DNA from: CAZSLC01 sp964607675
Lineage (GTDB): Bacteria; Bacteroidota; Bacteroidia; Bacteroidales; UBA932
DNA length: 27,500 nucleotides
Direction: 5' to 3'
Assembly: GCA_964607675.1 (NCBI GenBank)
Contig: CAZSLC010000024.1
Location: 1-27,500, forward strand
How positions within the stretch are numbered: position 1 is the stretch's first letter; the number at the start of each line of letters is the position of its first letter. Positions 15,029-24,500 of this stretch are shown here, piece after piece. The notes under the pieces were generated by a model, which had not been told where the DNA came from, did not search any database, and saw only the letters and a program-made list of their open reading frames with translations. Both the position numbers and the translations under genes were made by a program.

Positions 15029-15754
15029 CTAACGATTATTTATGATTATCGAAGCCCTTTCCTCTTTGGGTTGGGTGTAATAGTAATTGTTTATGATCGT
15101 AGGTGAGAGTTTAACCTCTTTTTTCTTTTCATAAGGAATTTGAGCAATTAAATCACTCGCTTTTTGATAAAGTTCAGAACATGCAGAGGGTATCGAGAGA
15201 GCTTCTATCATAGCAGAGGAGAAGTCCTTTCTATTTATATGTCCTTGTATTCTACTCAAAATATTTGCAGCTTCTCCATTGAAATATGCGATTATTTTAT
15301 CTTTACCAACGACTATCATTGTTTTCAATTTGGAATGACGTGATGTGACATTTCTTACTGCAGATATATATGCCTGTGCATCGTTCCTTCCAATCCCTTT
15401 TACTTCAAATGAACTTTGAGATAATATCGTACCTGTGTATAGGTCTGCAAGGAATAATGATATTTCTAATTGTGCAACATATTTAGGGGGGGCTGTGGGG
15501 GTGACACTTTTTTCCACTAAAGCTACTTTAGGAATAACTATAAATCTACTATCAGTAGCAGAGAGTCCATTGAGGGTAATAGCTTGCAATATGTTGTTTG
15601 TCAATATTGTAGCAGCATTTGAGTTATCTATTCCAATTGGTTCACATACCCCTACGGCAATAAGTTCAGATCCGCTGAGTGTGTCTTTTTTCTCTTGTGA
15701 GTAGAGTAATGGTATAGATAAAAATGCAATTATGATTATAAAAATTTTTTTCAT
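15029..15754 (-). CDS. exported protein, possible CsgG/LpoB-like fold
   Basis: The 241-residue protein has a signal peptide (MKKIFIIIIAFLSIPLLYSQ). I do not recognise a named family. The central part reads GSELIAVGVCEPIG, an alpha helix (NAATILTNNILQAITLNG), RFIVIPKVAL, then AQLEISLFLADLYTGTILSQ and DAQAYISAVRNV. This order (strand, helix, strand, strand with D..TG.) resembles the anticodon-binding-like fold of periplasmic CsgG/LpoB/FlgT proteins; this is an inference from pattern only. The C-terminus is polar with a YYYTQPKEE stretch. It lies between the DUF6175 gene (20 nt upstream) and the LPP20-like gene (1 nt downstream). Confidence 0.65.
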   Translation of the reverse strand: MKKIFIIIIAFLSIPLLYSQEKKDTLSGSELIAVGVCEPIGIDNSNAATILTNNILQAITLNGLSATDSRFIVIPKVALVEKSVTPTAPPKYVAQLEISLFLADLYTGTILSQSSFEVKGIGRNDAQAYISAVRNVTSRHSKLKTMIVVGKDKIIAYFNGEAANILSRIQGHINRKDFSSAMIEALSIPSACSELYQKASDLIAQIPYEKKKEVKLSPTIINNYYYTQPKEERASIIINNR

Positions 15755-15774
15755 ATTAATAAGGTTTTCAAGAA

Positions 15775-16743
15775 TTATTTATCCCCAAGGATTAACCATG
15801 CTTCTCCAAGCCCTTTTTCATATATCTTTGAAGGGATGTTAAATGGCTCTGAACTTAAGAATTTTGATAATGAGGTGACAAAGCTCCTTGTGTCAGCAGC
15901 TCTCTCTTTTCCAAAAACTGTTCTAAATAGGGGAGTACGGACCTGTTCGTATTTAAGAAGGTATTCTCCTCCAATGGTTCTTGAAAATCTATGTTTAACA
16001 CAATTTTCATCCATCCAAAAATCTATGATATCAAGTAGTTGTGCAGTTTCACCCATATAACTAAATTCTGATTCAAAATTGACAGGGGATACATCGAACA
16101 TTTTCAATGAGATAGTTACCTCTCTTCCATTTTCAAACATATCATTAAAATGATTTTGTAAAGCAGCATTAAATGAATCCATATAGTTGAGAACAGCCTC
16201 TTCTAACAAGAGTCCAGCAGTGGCAACGGTTGATGGTTTACCATCTCCTGATGCAGCTGTGATGACTTTGTTGGTATATGCATCGAGTCCCCTGAGGTTG
16301 AAAGTTATGTATTTGCTTGGGCCTCTCTTATTGATTGTAAAGTCAATATCCATGATGATATCTGCCTTTGCAACCCTTTTGAGCTGATCAATAGGGGATT
16401 CAATTATTGAACTTCCTGATGAGCTTGCTAATAGTGACATTTCTGTTGATTCCATCTCAAGGCTCTTTAGAGTTTGTTCCATGTCTTTTAGTGGAAATCC
16501 TCTCTGTGCCATTATATTGGACAATTCTGATATGACAAGTCTCAAATCTTCATTAAGTGAAACTGCTTTTTTGTAGTCAGAGATAGTCTGAGTGGCATTA
16601 CTTTCATCTTTGAAAGTGGTGATATAATTGTTGCGATTGCAGTAGGCATCGCTTGGCACAACCATAATAATTGGTTTTTTTGCCTGACTAAATGAGACGA
16701 TAGAGAGCAGTAGAGCAAATGCGAGTATTAAAATTCTTTTCAT
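15775..16743 (-). CDS. DUF6175 family exported protein
   Basis: The ATG at 16743 is preferred over the one at 16764 because it begins a clean signal peptide (MKRILILAFALLLSIVSFSQ) and avoids overlap with the upstream gene; this gives 322 residues. The mature start AKKPIIMVVPSDAYCNRNNY and the later MAQRGFPLKDMEQTLKSLE, VAKADIIMDIDFTINKRGP and FNLRGLDAYTNKVI match DUF6175 proteins of Bacteroidales. Their role is unknown. The layout (IMVVPSD strand, conserved helix, ADIIMDIDF strand, LDAYTNKVI) again recalls the CsgG/LpoB-like fold. A second half (about 215-322) starts with HFNDMFENGREVTISLKM. It lies 10 nt after the first gene of the operon. Confidence 0.82.
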   Translation of the reverse strand: MKRILILAFALLLSIVSFSQAKKPIIMVVPSDAYCNRNNYITTFKDESNATQTISDYKKAVSLNEDLRLVISELSNIMAQRGFPLKDMEQTLKSLEMESTEMSLLASSSGSSIIESPIDQLKRVAKADIIMDIDFTINKRGPSKYITFNLRGLDAYTNKVITAASGDGKPSTVATAGLLLEEAVLNYMDSFNAALQNHFNDMFENGREVTISLKMFDVSPVNFESEFSYMGETAQLLDIIDFWMDENCVKHRFSRTIGGEYLLKYEQVRTPLFRTVFGKERAADTRSFVTSLSKFLSSEPFNIPSKIYEKGLGEAWLILGDK

Positions 16744-16753
16744 AATATGTTTA

Positions 16754-17281
16754 TTAGAATCCATAATTTAAAGGTTTAACAACTCCCTCTCTTTCAAGAT
16801 CACCTCTGAGGTTATCGTATAAAACTTGAACTGTAAGTCCAACTTTATATCCCCCTTTTATTTTTAATCTGTCTTGACCAGAAGGATATCCATCATTGGT
16901 GATGTTTACATAATTTAGGTATTTTCCTCCAGGAGTGAAAAATTCATCAAAAAAGTCTTGGTTTTTCTCTTCATCTTCACTTGTGCATAAAGCAGGTGTT
17001 CCACTTATTGTCCCAGAAGCAGGTAGTCCCCTGAAAATACACATTTCAACAGCAGCTTTTTTTGCTAATGCAATGGCTTTTTCAACTTTCTTTTCTGTTG
17101 CAAATATTTTGAATACTTTAGTACCATCACTTCCGACTCCAAGCATTACAATTTCGTAGTTCCTTGAAGATTTGTAGGTGTATTTTTGTGATTTGCGATT
17201 CTGCCCATCAATAACATTTGATGAAAACATGAATATTAACGCAATAATTAGAAGATTTACTGGTTTTAAGAAATAACTCAT
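16754..17281 (-). CDS. exported LPP20-like small protein, first gene of the operon
   Basis: The start is taken at ATG 17281 (175 residues). A longer frame exists only by using a TTG at 17332 that lies inside a terminator hairpin. A hydrophobic N-terminus (MSYFLKPVNLLIIALIFMFS) acts as signal peptide. The mature part has NYEIVMLGVGSDGTKVFKIF, an alpha helix KKVEKAIALAKKAAVEMCIFRG, and a later GGYKVGLTVQVLYDNLRGDLE, which resembles the strand-helix-strand plan of LPP20-like domains. Two Cys occur (in VEMCIFRG and ALCTSED). No function can be assigned. A good -7 element lies 26 nt upstream. Confidence 0.7.
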   Translation of the reverse strand: MSYFLKPVNLLIIALIFMFSSNVIDGQNRKSQKYTYKSSRNYEIVMLGVGSDGTKVFKIFATEKKVEKAIALAKKAAVEMCIFRGLPASGTISGTPALCTSEDEEKNQDFFDEFFTPGGKYLNYVNITNDGYPSGQDRLKIKGGYKVGLTVQVLYDNLRGDLEREGVVKPLNYGF

Positions 17282-17306
17282 AGTCGTTAATTTATAATTA
17301 TTCACA

Positions 17307-17314
17307 CAAATATA
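17307..17314 (-). promoter_or_regulatory. putative -7 element (TATATTTG) for the exported-protein operon
   Basis: On the minus strand TATATTTG fits TAnnTTTG exactly, 26 nt before the ATG at 17281. A TTG about 18 nt upstream falls within the right part of the ppdK terminator hairpin, so the -33 element would overlap the terminator. Confidence 0.55.
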
Positions 17315-17315
17315 T

Positions 17316-17353
17316 AAAAAAAGGTGAAACAATTCCCTGTTTCACCTTTTTTT
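17316..17353 (-). terminator. strong Rho-independent terminator after ppdK
   Basis: AAAAAAAGGTGAAACA (17316-17331), loop ATTCCC, TGTTTCACCTTTTTTT (17338-17353): a perfect 16-bp stem flanked by A and T tracts on both sides. It follows the ppdK stop (17367) by 13 nt. The symmetric A/T tails would allow bidirectional termination, but only ppdK runs into it in its own direction. Confidence 0.92.
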
Positions 17354-17366
17354 ATAGCGTTAATAT

Positions 17367-20126
17367 TTATGAATGTCTAATTGCTGATTGAGCTGCTGCC
17401 AATCTTGCGATAGGAACTCTATATGGTGAGCATGATACATAATTCATGTTGGCAAGATGACAGAAATCTACTGATTCTGGATCTCCTCCGTGCTCTCCAC
17501 AAATACCTATTTTAAGTTTAGGATTCACAGATCTACCACCATTGACACCAATTTCTATCAATTTCCCAACTGATGATTGATCAAGGGTTTGGAATGGATC
17601 GAAGTCAATGATTTTGTTGTCAAGATAGTCACCCATAAATGAACCTACATCATCTCTTGAGAATCCATATGTCATTTGAGTTAAGTCATTTGTTCCGAAT
17701 GAGAAGAACTGAGCTGTTTGTGCCATTTCATTTGCAAGTAGGGCTGCACGTGGGATCTCAATCATTGTCCCAAACAAATAGTTAATTTTTACTTTAAATT
17801 GATCTTCTATTTGTTTGTGTATTTTGTTGCATATCCCTTTTTGGAAGTCAAGTTCCCTTACGGAGATTGTAACGGGGATCATAATTTCAGGATGTGGATC
17901 AAATCCCTCTTGGATTAATTCGGCAGTTGCTGTAAATATGGCCCTGAATTGCATTTCACTTATTTCAGGATAAGAAATACCGAGGCGAACTCCTCTGTGT
18001 CCCATCATAGGGTTGACTTCGTGCAGAGCTTCACCACGTTTGCGAATAGCGTCAATGGTGATATCTAACTCTTTTGCAAGCTCCGATTGTTTTTCCAATG
18101 TTTGTGGTACAAATTCATGAAGAGGTGGGTCAAGGAGCCTAAATGTAACAGGCTTTCCATTCATCACTTTCATGGTTCCTTTTGTAGCCTTGACAATGAA
18201 TGGTTCAAGTTCGTTTAGTGCTGAAATTCTTTCATCCTTTTCTTTTGCCAATATCATTTTACGAAGTTTGGATAGGGGTGCTTCAGAATTTAATCCATAG
18301 AACATATGTTCTATTCTGAAAAGTCCGATTCCTTCTGCCCCTAAATTGAGTGCGTTTTGAGCATCCTCAGGGGTGTCTGCATTGGTCCTTACTCCAAGTT
18401 TGCGGTATTTATCTACTATAGCCATATAGTCTTGAAAGCGTGGATTTTCAGAGGCGTCAGCTGTTGAAATAGGTTGTGCATAGACAAGCCCTTTGCTGCC
18501 ATTTAGTGAGAAAATATCTCCCTCTTCGTAGGTGTTACCATTTATTTCAATTTGTTTAACCATGATGCTTACAGGACTTTTGCCATTAAGCATAGATTTT
18601 TTCTCTGTCGTTTTGAAAATTATGGAGTCACATCCTACTATGCAACATTTTCCCCAACCACGTGCAACAAGGGCTGCATGAGAGGTCATCCCCCCTCTGG
18701 CTGTAAGTAACCCATCGGCAGCACGCATCCCCTCTACATCTTCAGGATTGGTTTCTTCTCTAATTAAAATGACTTTTTCACCGCTTGCTGCTTGTTCAAC
18801 AGCACCTTCAGCTGTGAAAACTATTTTTCCTACTGCTCCACCAGGGCCTGCAGGAAGTCCCTTTGCTACTACTGTTGCCTTTTTTTCAGCTTTGGGGTCT
18901 AATATTGGATGCAACAACTCATCAAGTTGATGAGGGGCAACTCTCATTACAGCAGTTTTTTCATCAATGAGCCCTTCTTTTAACATATCCATTGCCATAT
19001 TGAGCGAAGCTATTCCTGATCTTTTTCCTACACGACATTGAAGCATCCATAGGTTACCATCTTGAATGGTAAACTCAATGTCTTGCATATCGTGGAAGTG
19101 ATGCTCAAGTTTGTTTTGGATATCATCTAACTCCTTATATACTTTAGGCATTACTTTTTCAAGGGAGTCAAGATTTTTATTGTGGTCATTTCTTGTGGCA
19201 TCATTGAGTGGATTCGGAGTACGAATGCCCGCTACAACATCTTCACCTTGGGCATTGATCAACCACTCTCCGTAGAATTTATTCTCCCCAGTTGCAGGAT
19301 CACGAGAGAAAGCAACACCTGTTGCAGAGTTTTCTCCCATATTTCCAAATACCATCGCTTGTACATTTACGGCAGTGCCCCAGTGATCAGGAATACCCTC
19401 TATGCGACGATATGAAATTGCTCTTTTGCCATTCCATGATTTGAATACAGCACTGATCCCACCCCACAATTGTTCTTGAGCTGAATCTGGAAATTCAGAT
19501 CCAAGTACCTCCTTGATGGTTTTTTTGAATATATTGCAAAGAGATATTAAATCTTCTTCTGTCAAATCGGTATCGTTTTTATAACCTTTTTCCTTTTTAA
19601 GGTTATTCATTATTTTATCAAGTTTTACTCTGATCCCTTCACCGTCTTTAGGTTCTATCCCTTCAGATTTTTCCATAACCACATCGGAGTACATCATAAT
19701 AAGTCTGCGATATGCATCATAAACAAATCTTGGATTTTTGGTTTTGGCTATCATTCCTGGTATTGTGTCGGAACATAGGCCTATGTTGAGAACTGTCTCC
19801 ATCATGCCAGGCATGGAAGATCTTGCGCCAGAACGGCAAGAGACAAGTAGTGGATTATTTTTGTCACCAAAATTCATACCCATCGAACGTTCGATATGAG
19901 ATAGTGCTTTATTAACATCGCATTTTAGTTCTTCTGGATAGTTGCAATTTAGATCATAAAATTCTGTGCAACATTCTGTTGTAATGGTAAATCCAGCAGG
20001 TACAGGGATTCCCATTGTGCACATTTCTGCTAGGTTCGCACCTTTGCCACCTAATAAGTTTTTCATACTTCCATTTCCTTCGGCTTCCTTACCACCGAAG
20101 AAATAGACTCTTTTCTTTTCTGACAT
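17367..20126 (-). CDS. ppdK: pyruvate, phosphate dikinase
   Basis: PPDK interconverts pyruvate, ATP and phosphate with phosphoenolpyruvate, AMP and pyrophosphate. In anaerobic Bacteroidales it can serve glycolysis or gluconeogenesis with PPi. Domains in order are: the ATP-grasp nucleotide-binding region from residue 1 (GGKGANLAEM at 26-35, CRSGARSSMPGMMETVLNIG at 97-116), the phosphohistidine domain with catalytic H483 in GGMTSHAALVARGWGKCCIVG, and the PEP-utilising barrel with C876 in ICGEHGGDPESV. The length of 919 residues is slightly above the typical 870-910. It is transcribed alone, with a candidate promoter upstream at 20163-20170 and a strong terminator downstream. Confidence 0.97.
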   Translation of the reverse strand: MSEKKRVYFFGGKEAEGNGSMKNLLGGKGANLAEMCTMGIPVPAGFTITTECCTEFYDLNCNYPEELKCDVNKALSHIERSMGMNFGDKNNPLLVSCRSGARSSMPGMMETVLNIGLCSDTIPGMIAKTKNPRFVYDAYRRLIMMYSDVVMEKSEGIEPKDGEGIRVKLDKIMNNLKKEKGYKNDTDLTEEDLISLCNIFKKTIKEVLGSEFPDSAQEQLWGGISAVFKSWNGKRAISYRRIEGIPDHWGTAVNVQAMVFGNMGENSATGVAFSRDPATGENKFYGEWLINAQGEDVVAGIRTPNPLNDATRNDHNKNLDSLEKVMPKVYKELDDIQNKLEHHFHDMQDIEFTIQDGNLWMLQCRVGKRSGIASLNMAMDMLKEGLIDEKTAVMRVAPHQLDELLHPILDPKAEKKATVVAKGLPAGPGGAVGKIVFTAEGAVEQAASGEKVILIREETNPEDVEGMRAADGLLTARGGMTSHAALVARGWGKCCIVGCDSIIFKTTEKKSMLNGKSPVSIMVKQIEINGNTYEEGDIFSLNGSKGLVYAQPISTADASENPRFQDYMAIVDKYRKLGVRTNADTPEDAQNALNLGAEGIGLFRIEHMFYGLNSEAPLSKLRKMILAKEKDERISALNELEPFIVKATKGTMKVMNGKPVTFRLLDPPLHEFVPQTLEKQSELAKELDITIDAIRKRGEALHEVNPMMGHRGVRLGISYPEISEMQFRAIFTATAELIQEGFDPHPEIMIPVTISVRELDFQKGICNKIHKQIEDQFKVKINYLFGTMIEIPRAALLANEMAQTAQFFSFGTNDLTQMTYGFSRDDVGSFMGDYLDNKIIDFDPFQTLDQSSVGKLIEIGVNGGRSVNPKLKIGICGEHGGDPESVDFCHLANMNYVSCSPYRVPIARLAAAQSAIRHS

Positions 20127-20162
20127 ATTTCCGCTATAGTTTAATTAATTTCTTAAAGGGCG

Positions 20163-20170
20163 CAAAAATA
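20163..20170 (-). promoter_or_regulatory. putative -7 element (TATTTTTG) for ppdK
   Basis: Minus-strand TATTTTTG matches TAnnTTTG, 36 nt before the ppdK ATG at 20126. A TTTTG about 20 nt upstream, overlapping the end of phoH, may be the -33 element. This gives ppdK its own promoter despite the short 59-nt gap. Confidence 0.5.
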
Positions 20171-20185
20171 GTAAAAATTTCTCTT

Positions 20186-21595
20186 TTACAAAAGTTTACC
20201 TGCCAGCTCTGACAATTCGCTCCTCTCTCCCTTAACTAAATTGACATGTTCAAATATGCGCTCACCATAAAATTTTTCCCCAAGGTGAGATAATCCATTT
20301 GAGTTCATGTCAAGGTAGGGTTGATCTATTTGGTAAATGTCACCTGTAAAAACTATTTTTGTGTTTTCCCCTGCTCTTGTTATAATTGTTTTTATTTCGT
20401 GAGGGGTCAGGTTCTGAGACTCATCAACGATAAAAAACACATTTGAAAGGCTTCTACCTCTAATATAGGCAAGAGGATTGATTAAAAGTTGCTCTCTTCG
20501 GAGCATGTCTTCAATTTTAATTACTTCTTTACTGCTTGTTTTAAAGTTTTGTTTAATTACGTTTAGATTGTCAAATAATGGAAGCATGTAGGGAGACAAT
20601 TTATCAGAAACAGATCCAGGAAGGAAGCCCATTTCTTGGTATTGGAGGGGAATAACAGGCCTTGATAATAGTATTTGATCATATTGATCAGCTTGAGCAA
20701 GGGCTCCTGCAAGGGCGATTAAGGTCTTTCCTGTCCCCGCAGTACCAGTTAATGATATGAGTTTTATTTTTGGATTTAGCACGGCGTCCATTGCAAATAT
20801 TTGCTCGTGGTTTCTGGGGGTGATCCCATATGCACTTTGAGATTGGACTTTGACAATGGCCCGTTGTTGATCATCGTATCTGCCTAAAATATACTCTTCC
20901 TCCCCAATGGATGTATCACCTTTATTTATCTTATATAGCTGATTTGGTAGTGGAGTTTTTCTTATTCCAAAATCTTTTAGAGTGATGCCATTGGGGGAAT
21001 TTTCAATTTTATCCCTTCTTTGTTGTGAGATTTTTCTGATATATGTAATCTCTCTTTTTGTTTGCTCAATTTTTTCCTCTCCAATTTTATCTGTTAGATA
21101 ATCTTGAGCCATCACCCCTATAGCCTTGCTTTTGAGCCTTAAATTAATGTCTTTTGAAACTAATATTACTTTTTTGGTTGGGTTTTGTTCTTTTAACCAA
21201 TATGTAGTGGCAATAATTCTATGATCAGGTATATCATCGAAAAGAGAAAGTTTAATAACATCAGGATACGTATGGCCCACTATCAATCTAAGTATGCCTT
21301 TGTTTTTGCCAATGACAAATCCATTTTCTGTAGTGGAGTTACCAATCAATCTATCGAGATCCCTTAAAAACTCTCTTGCGTTGTAATTGAGGGAACTGTT
21401 TCCTTTCTTGAATTTGTCAAGCTCCTCTATAACTGTGATGGGAATATAAATGTCATTTTCTTGAAAATTGAATATTGCATTGTGATCGTGCAATATGACA
21501 TTTGTATCAAGGACGAAGATTTTGGGATTATTTTTAATTGGCATTACTTCGCCAATTTTCATCTTATTGATGTGTTTTATTTTTTTTCTAACCAT
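20186..21595 (-). CDS. PhoH-family ATPase with N-terminal PIN domain
   Basis: This two-domain protein has a PIN nuclease-like domain (FVLDTNVILHDHN with D30, and VIEELDKFK with E58) and a C-terminal PhoH P-loop ATPase with GTAGTGKT at 284-291 and Walker B FFIVDESQNL near residue 390. PIN-PhoH proteins (YlaK type) are RNA-related ATPases/helicases with proposed RNA cleavage activity; the cellular target is unclear. The length of 469 residues is typical. The longest frame overlaps purL by 19 nt; starts at Met12 (21562) or Met18 (21544) would give the N-terminus more usual for the family, and the sequence does not decide. It follows purL directly and is probably cotranscribed with it. Confidence 0.9.
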   Translation of the reverse strand: MVRKKIKHINKMKIGEVMPIKNNPKIFVLDTNVILHDHNAIFNFQENDIYIPITVIEELDKFKKGNSSLNYNAREFLRDLDRLIGNSTTENGFVIGKNKGILRLIVGHTYPDVIKLSLFDDIPDHRIIATTYWLKEQNPTKKVILVSKDINLRLKSKAIGVMAQDYLTDKIGEEKIEQTKREITYIRKISQQRRDKIENSPNGITLKDFGIRKTPLPNQLYKINKGDTSIGEEEYILGRYDDQQRAIVKVQSQSAYGITPRNHEQIFAMDAVLNPKIKLISLTGTAGTGKTLIALAGALAQADQYDQILLSRPVIPLQYQEMGFLPGSVSDKLSPYMLPLFDNLNVIKQNFKTSSKEVIKIEDMLRREQLLINPLAYIRGRSLSNVFFIVDESQNLTPHEIKTIITRAGENTKIVFTGDIYQIDQPYLDMNSNGLSHLGEKFYGERIFEHVNLVKGERSELSELAGKLL

Positions 21596-24500
21596 ATTCT
21601 TCCATTGTTAAATAGATCTTCCCATGGGGTGAGGAGATCTTCCCATTTGTTGTTCGGGTAATATGCCCAGCAGTGAGGTTGAATTGATCTTTCAGGGTGA
21701 GGCATCATGGCTAAGTGCCTTCCATCTTTTGAACAGATAGCAGCTATCCCTTCAGGTGAACCATTGGGATTTGCTGGATAAGAGTTGTAATTGTATCTCA
21801 CCGCAACATTGTATTGTGAAATTGGCTTTGGAAATTCAAATTTTCCCTCTCCGTGGGCTACCCAAACACCCAATTTGGAACCTTGTAGTGTTGATAATAG
21901 GATAGAGGGTGAATTTTCAATAGTTACACCTATAAACCCTGATTCGTATTTATGTGAATCGTTGTGTCTCATTTTGGGAGAATCAGATGGATTGGATGGG
22001 GTGAGAAGTCCTAGTTCTGTCATCAATTGGCAACCATTGCAAACACCTAAGCTAAGGGTGTCCTCGCGTGAATAAAATGTATCTAATGCCTCTTTTGCTT
22101 TTTCATTGTATAGAAATGCCCCTGCCCAGCCCTTTGCTGATCCTAATGTGTCGGCATTGGAGAACCCTCCGACAAACACTACCATTCTAACATCTTCAAG
22201 TGTTTCTCTACCAGATATTAAATCTGTCATATGGACATCCTTAACCTTGAAACCAGCCATATATAGTGCCCAAGCCATCTCTCTATCCCCATTGGAGCCT
22301 TTTTCCCTTATTATGGCTGCTGTAATGGTTCTTTTCCCGTCAAATGATGATTTGTTATTGTAAAATTTAGGGAAAGAGAATACAAGTGGTTGATTTTTAT
22401 AATTATTATATCTTTCAGATGCTAATTTTTCTCCCACCTGAAGGGTATCAAATTTGTATGAAGTGCTGTACCAAATATCTCTTAAATGATCAATATTAAG
22501 TGAGAGATCTTTATTGTTGTTTAATTTGATATTTAATTGTCTCTCTTTTGTAACACTTCCCAAGATGTAGGTATTGATTTTTTTATTTAGCTGTTCAACG
22601 ATGTTATTGGCATCTCTATTGTCAATTTGTATAACAATACCAGGGGCTTCTGAAAATAGAATGTCAGATTTAAATTGGGAAAGATCTATATCCATTCCAG
22701 ATGTTTGGTTGGGGAAACACATTTCAAGAAGGGTAGTGATTAACCCCCCTGCGGAGATGTCATGTCCTGCTAAAATAGTGCGTGGAGAAGAAAATATAGT
22801 GTTTTGAACCGATTCAAAGCATAATTTAAAATAGCTGGGATCTTCGATATCGGGTGATACAGATCCTATTTTATTTATGGTTTGGGCAAATGCTGAGCCG
22901 CCAAGAGGATAATCTCTATTATTGATAAAAGGGATATATACGATTACTGATTCTTTATCTGGGTCTATACATGGGTGTATGGTAGCATTGATATTGCTTG
23001 ATTGGGCAACAGTAGAAATGATCAATGTCCCTGGTGAAAGGACTTTTTCACCATTAGGGTATTTCTGTGTCATTGACATGGAGTCTTTCCCAGTTGGAAT
23101 ATTGATTCCGAGTGATATTGCAAAATCGCTTGCCCCTTTTACAGCTTGATATAATCTTGCATTTTCACCAGGGTTTTTGCATGGCCACATCCAATTAGCA
23201 CTCAAAGAGACCCCTGAGAGCCCACCTTTAATAGGAGTCCAAATCAAATTTGTAAGTGCCTCTGAAATTGACATTCTTGAACCAGCGGCAGGATCAATTA
23301 ATCCGCACAATGGTGCATGGCCAATACTTGTGGCTATGCCTTTGTCATCATCGTATCCAATAGCTGTGATTCCTAAATTGTTTAATGGAAGTTGTATTTC
23401 ACCACATGTCTGCTGACACGCAATCAGTCCAGTGACTGAACGGTCAACCTTATTTGTTAACCAATCTTTGCAAGCTACAGATTCTATTTGCAAAACATTT
23501 TCAATGTGTTTTTCAATTGCCTTGCTGCTCAATTGTCCAATCTCTGTAGAAATGGGAGAAAACCCACCTTTTCCATCATAACCACCTGTTGGAGAATTGT
23601 CTTCCATAATGGTCCTTGGTGTTGAACCGAACATGTCTGACAATTTCATATCTATAGGTGTCTCTCCTGTTTTATTGTTACGTAGGGTGAAATTGCCTTC
23701 ACCTGTGGCCTCTCCAACTATATAGAAAGGGGCCCTTTCTCTTTCCGCAATTTTTCTAAGTTCCTCTGTATCTGATTTTCTCATTATTAGGCCCATCCTC
23801 TCTTGACTTTCATTTCCAATTATTTCTTTGGCAGAAAGGGTTTTGTCTCCAATCGGAAGTTGATCTATGTCGATATTTCCACCACACTCTTCTACAAGTT
23901 CAGAAAGGCAGTTAAGATGTCCACCAGCACCATGGTCATGAACCGATATGATGGGGTTATGATCTTTTTCTGCTAAGGCCCTTATAGCGTTGTAGGCCCG
24001 TTTTTGCATTTCTGGATTGGAACGCTGTATCGCATTTAATTCTATGGCATTGGCATATTCTCCTGTGGCTACTGAAGAGACTGCACCTCCCCCCATTCCA
24101 ATTCGGTAGTTGTCACCTCCAAGAAGTACTATTTTGTCACCCGCTTTCGGGCTCTCCTTTAAAGCATCTTTTGATTTTGCATAACCAACCCCCCCTGCAA
24201 GCATAATCACTTTGTCGTAGCCATATTTTCTCTCAACATCGTTGTCCTTTTCAGAATATTCCATTGTTTGAAGTGATCCGCAGATAACTGGCTGCCCAAA
24301 TTTGTTGCCGAAGTCAGATGCTCCATTTGAAGCTTTGATCAATATTTCTTGTGGTGTTTGGTAGAGCCATTGTCTCGCTGGAGTGTTTTCCCATTCCCTC
24401 CCAAATCGAGGATATGATGTCATATATACGGCGGTGCCTGCAATTGGAAATGAGCCTTTCCCTCCAGCAATCCTATCCCTTATTTCACCACCACTGCCTG

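Noticed and set aside
16744..16764. Upstream ATG of the DUF6175 gene
   Set aside because: It adds seven polar residues before a normal signal peptide and overlaps the upstream gene.
17282..17332. Longer N-terminus for the first gene of the exported-protein operon
   Set aside because: It would start at a TTG inside the terminator stem and place 17 residues before the signal peptide; the ATG at 17281 fits far better.
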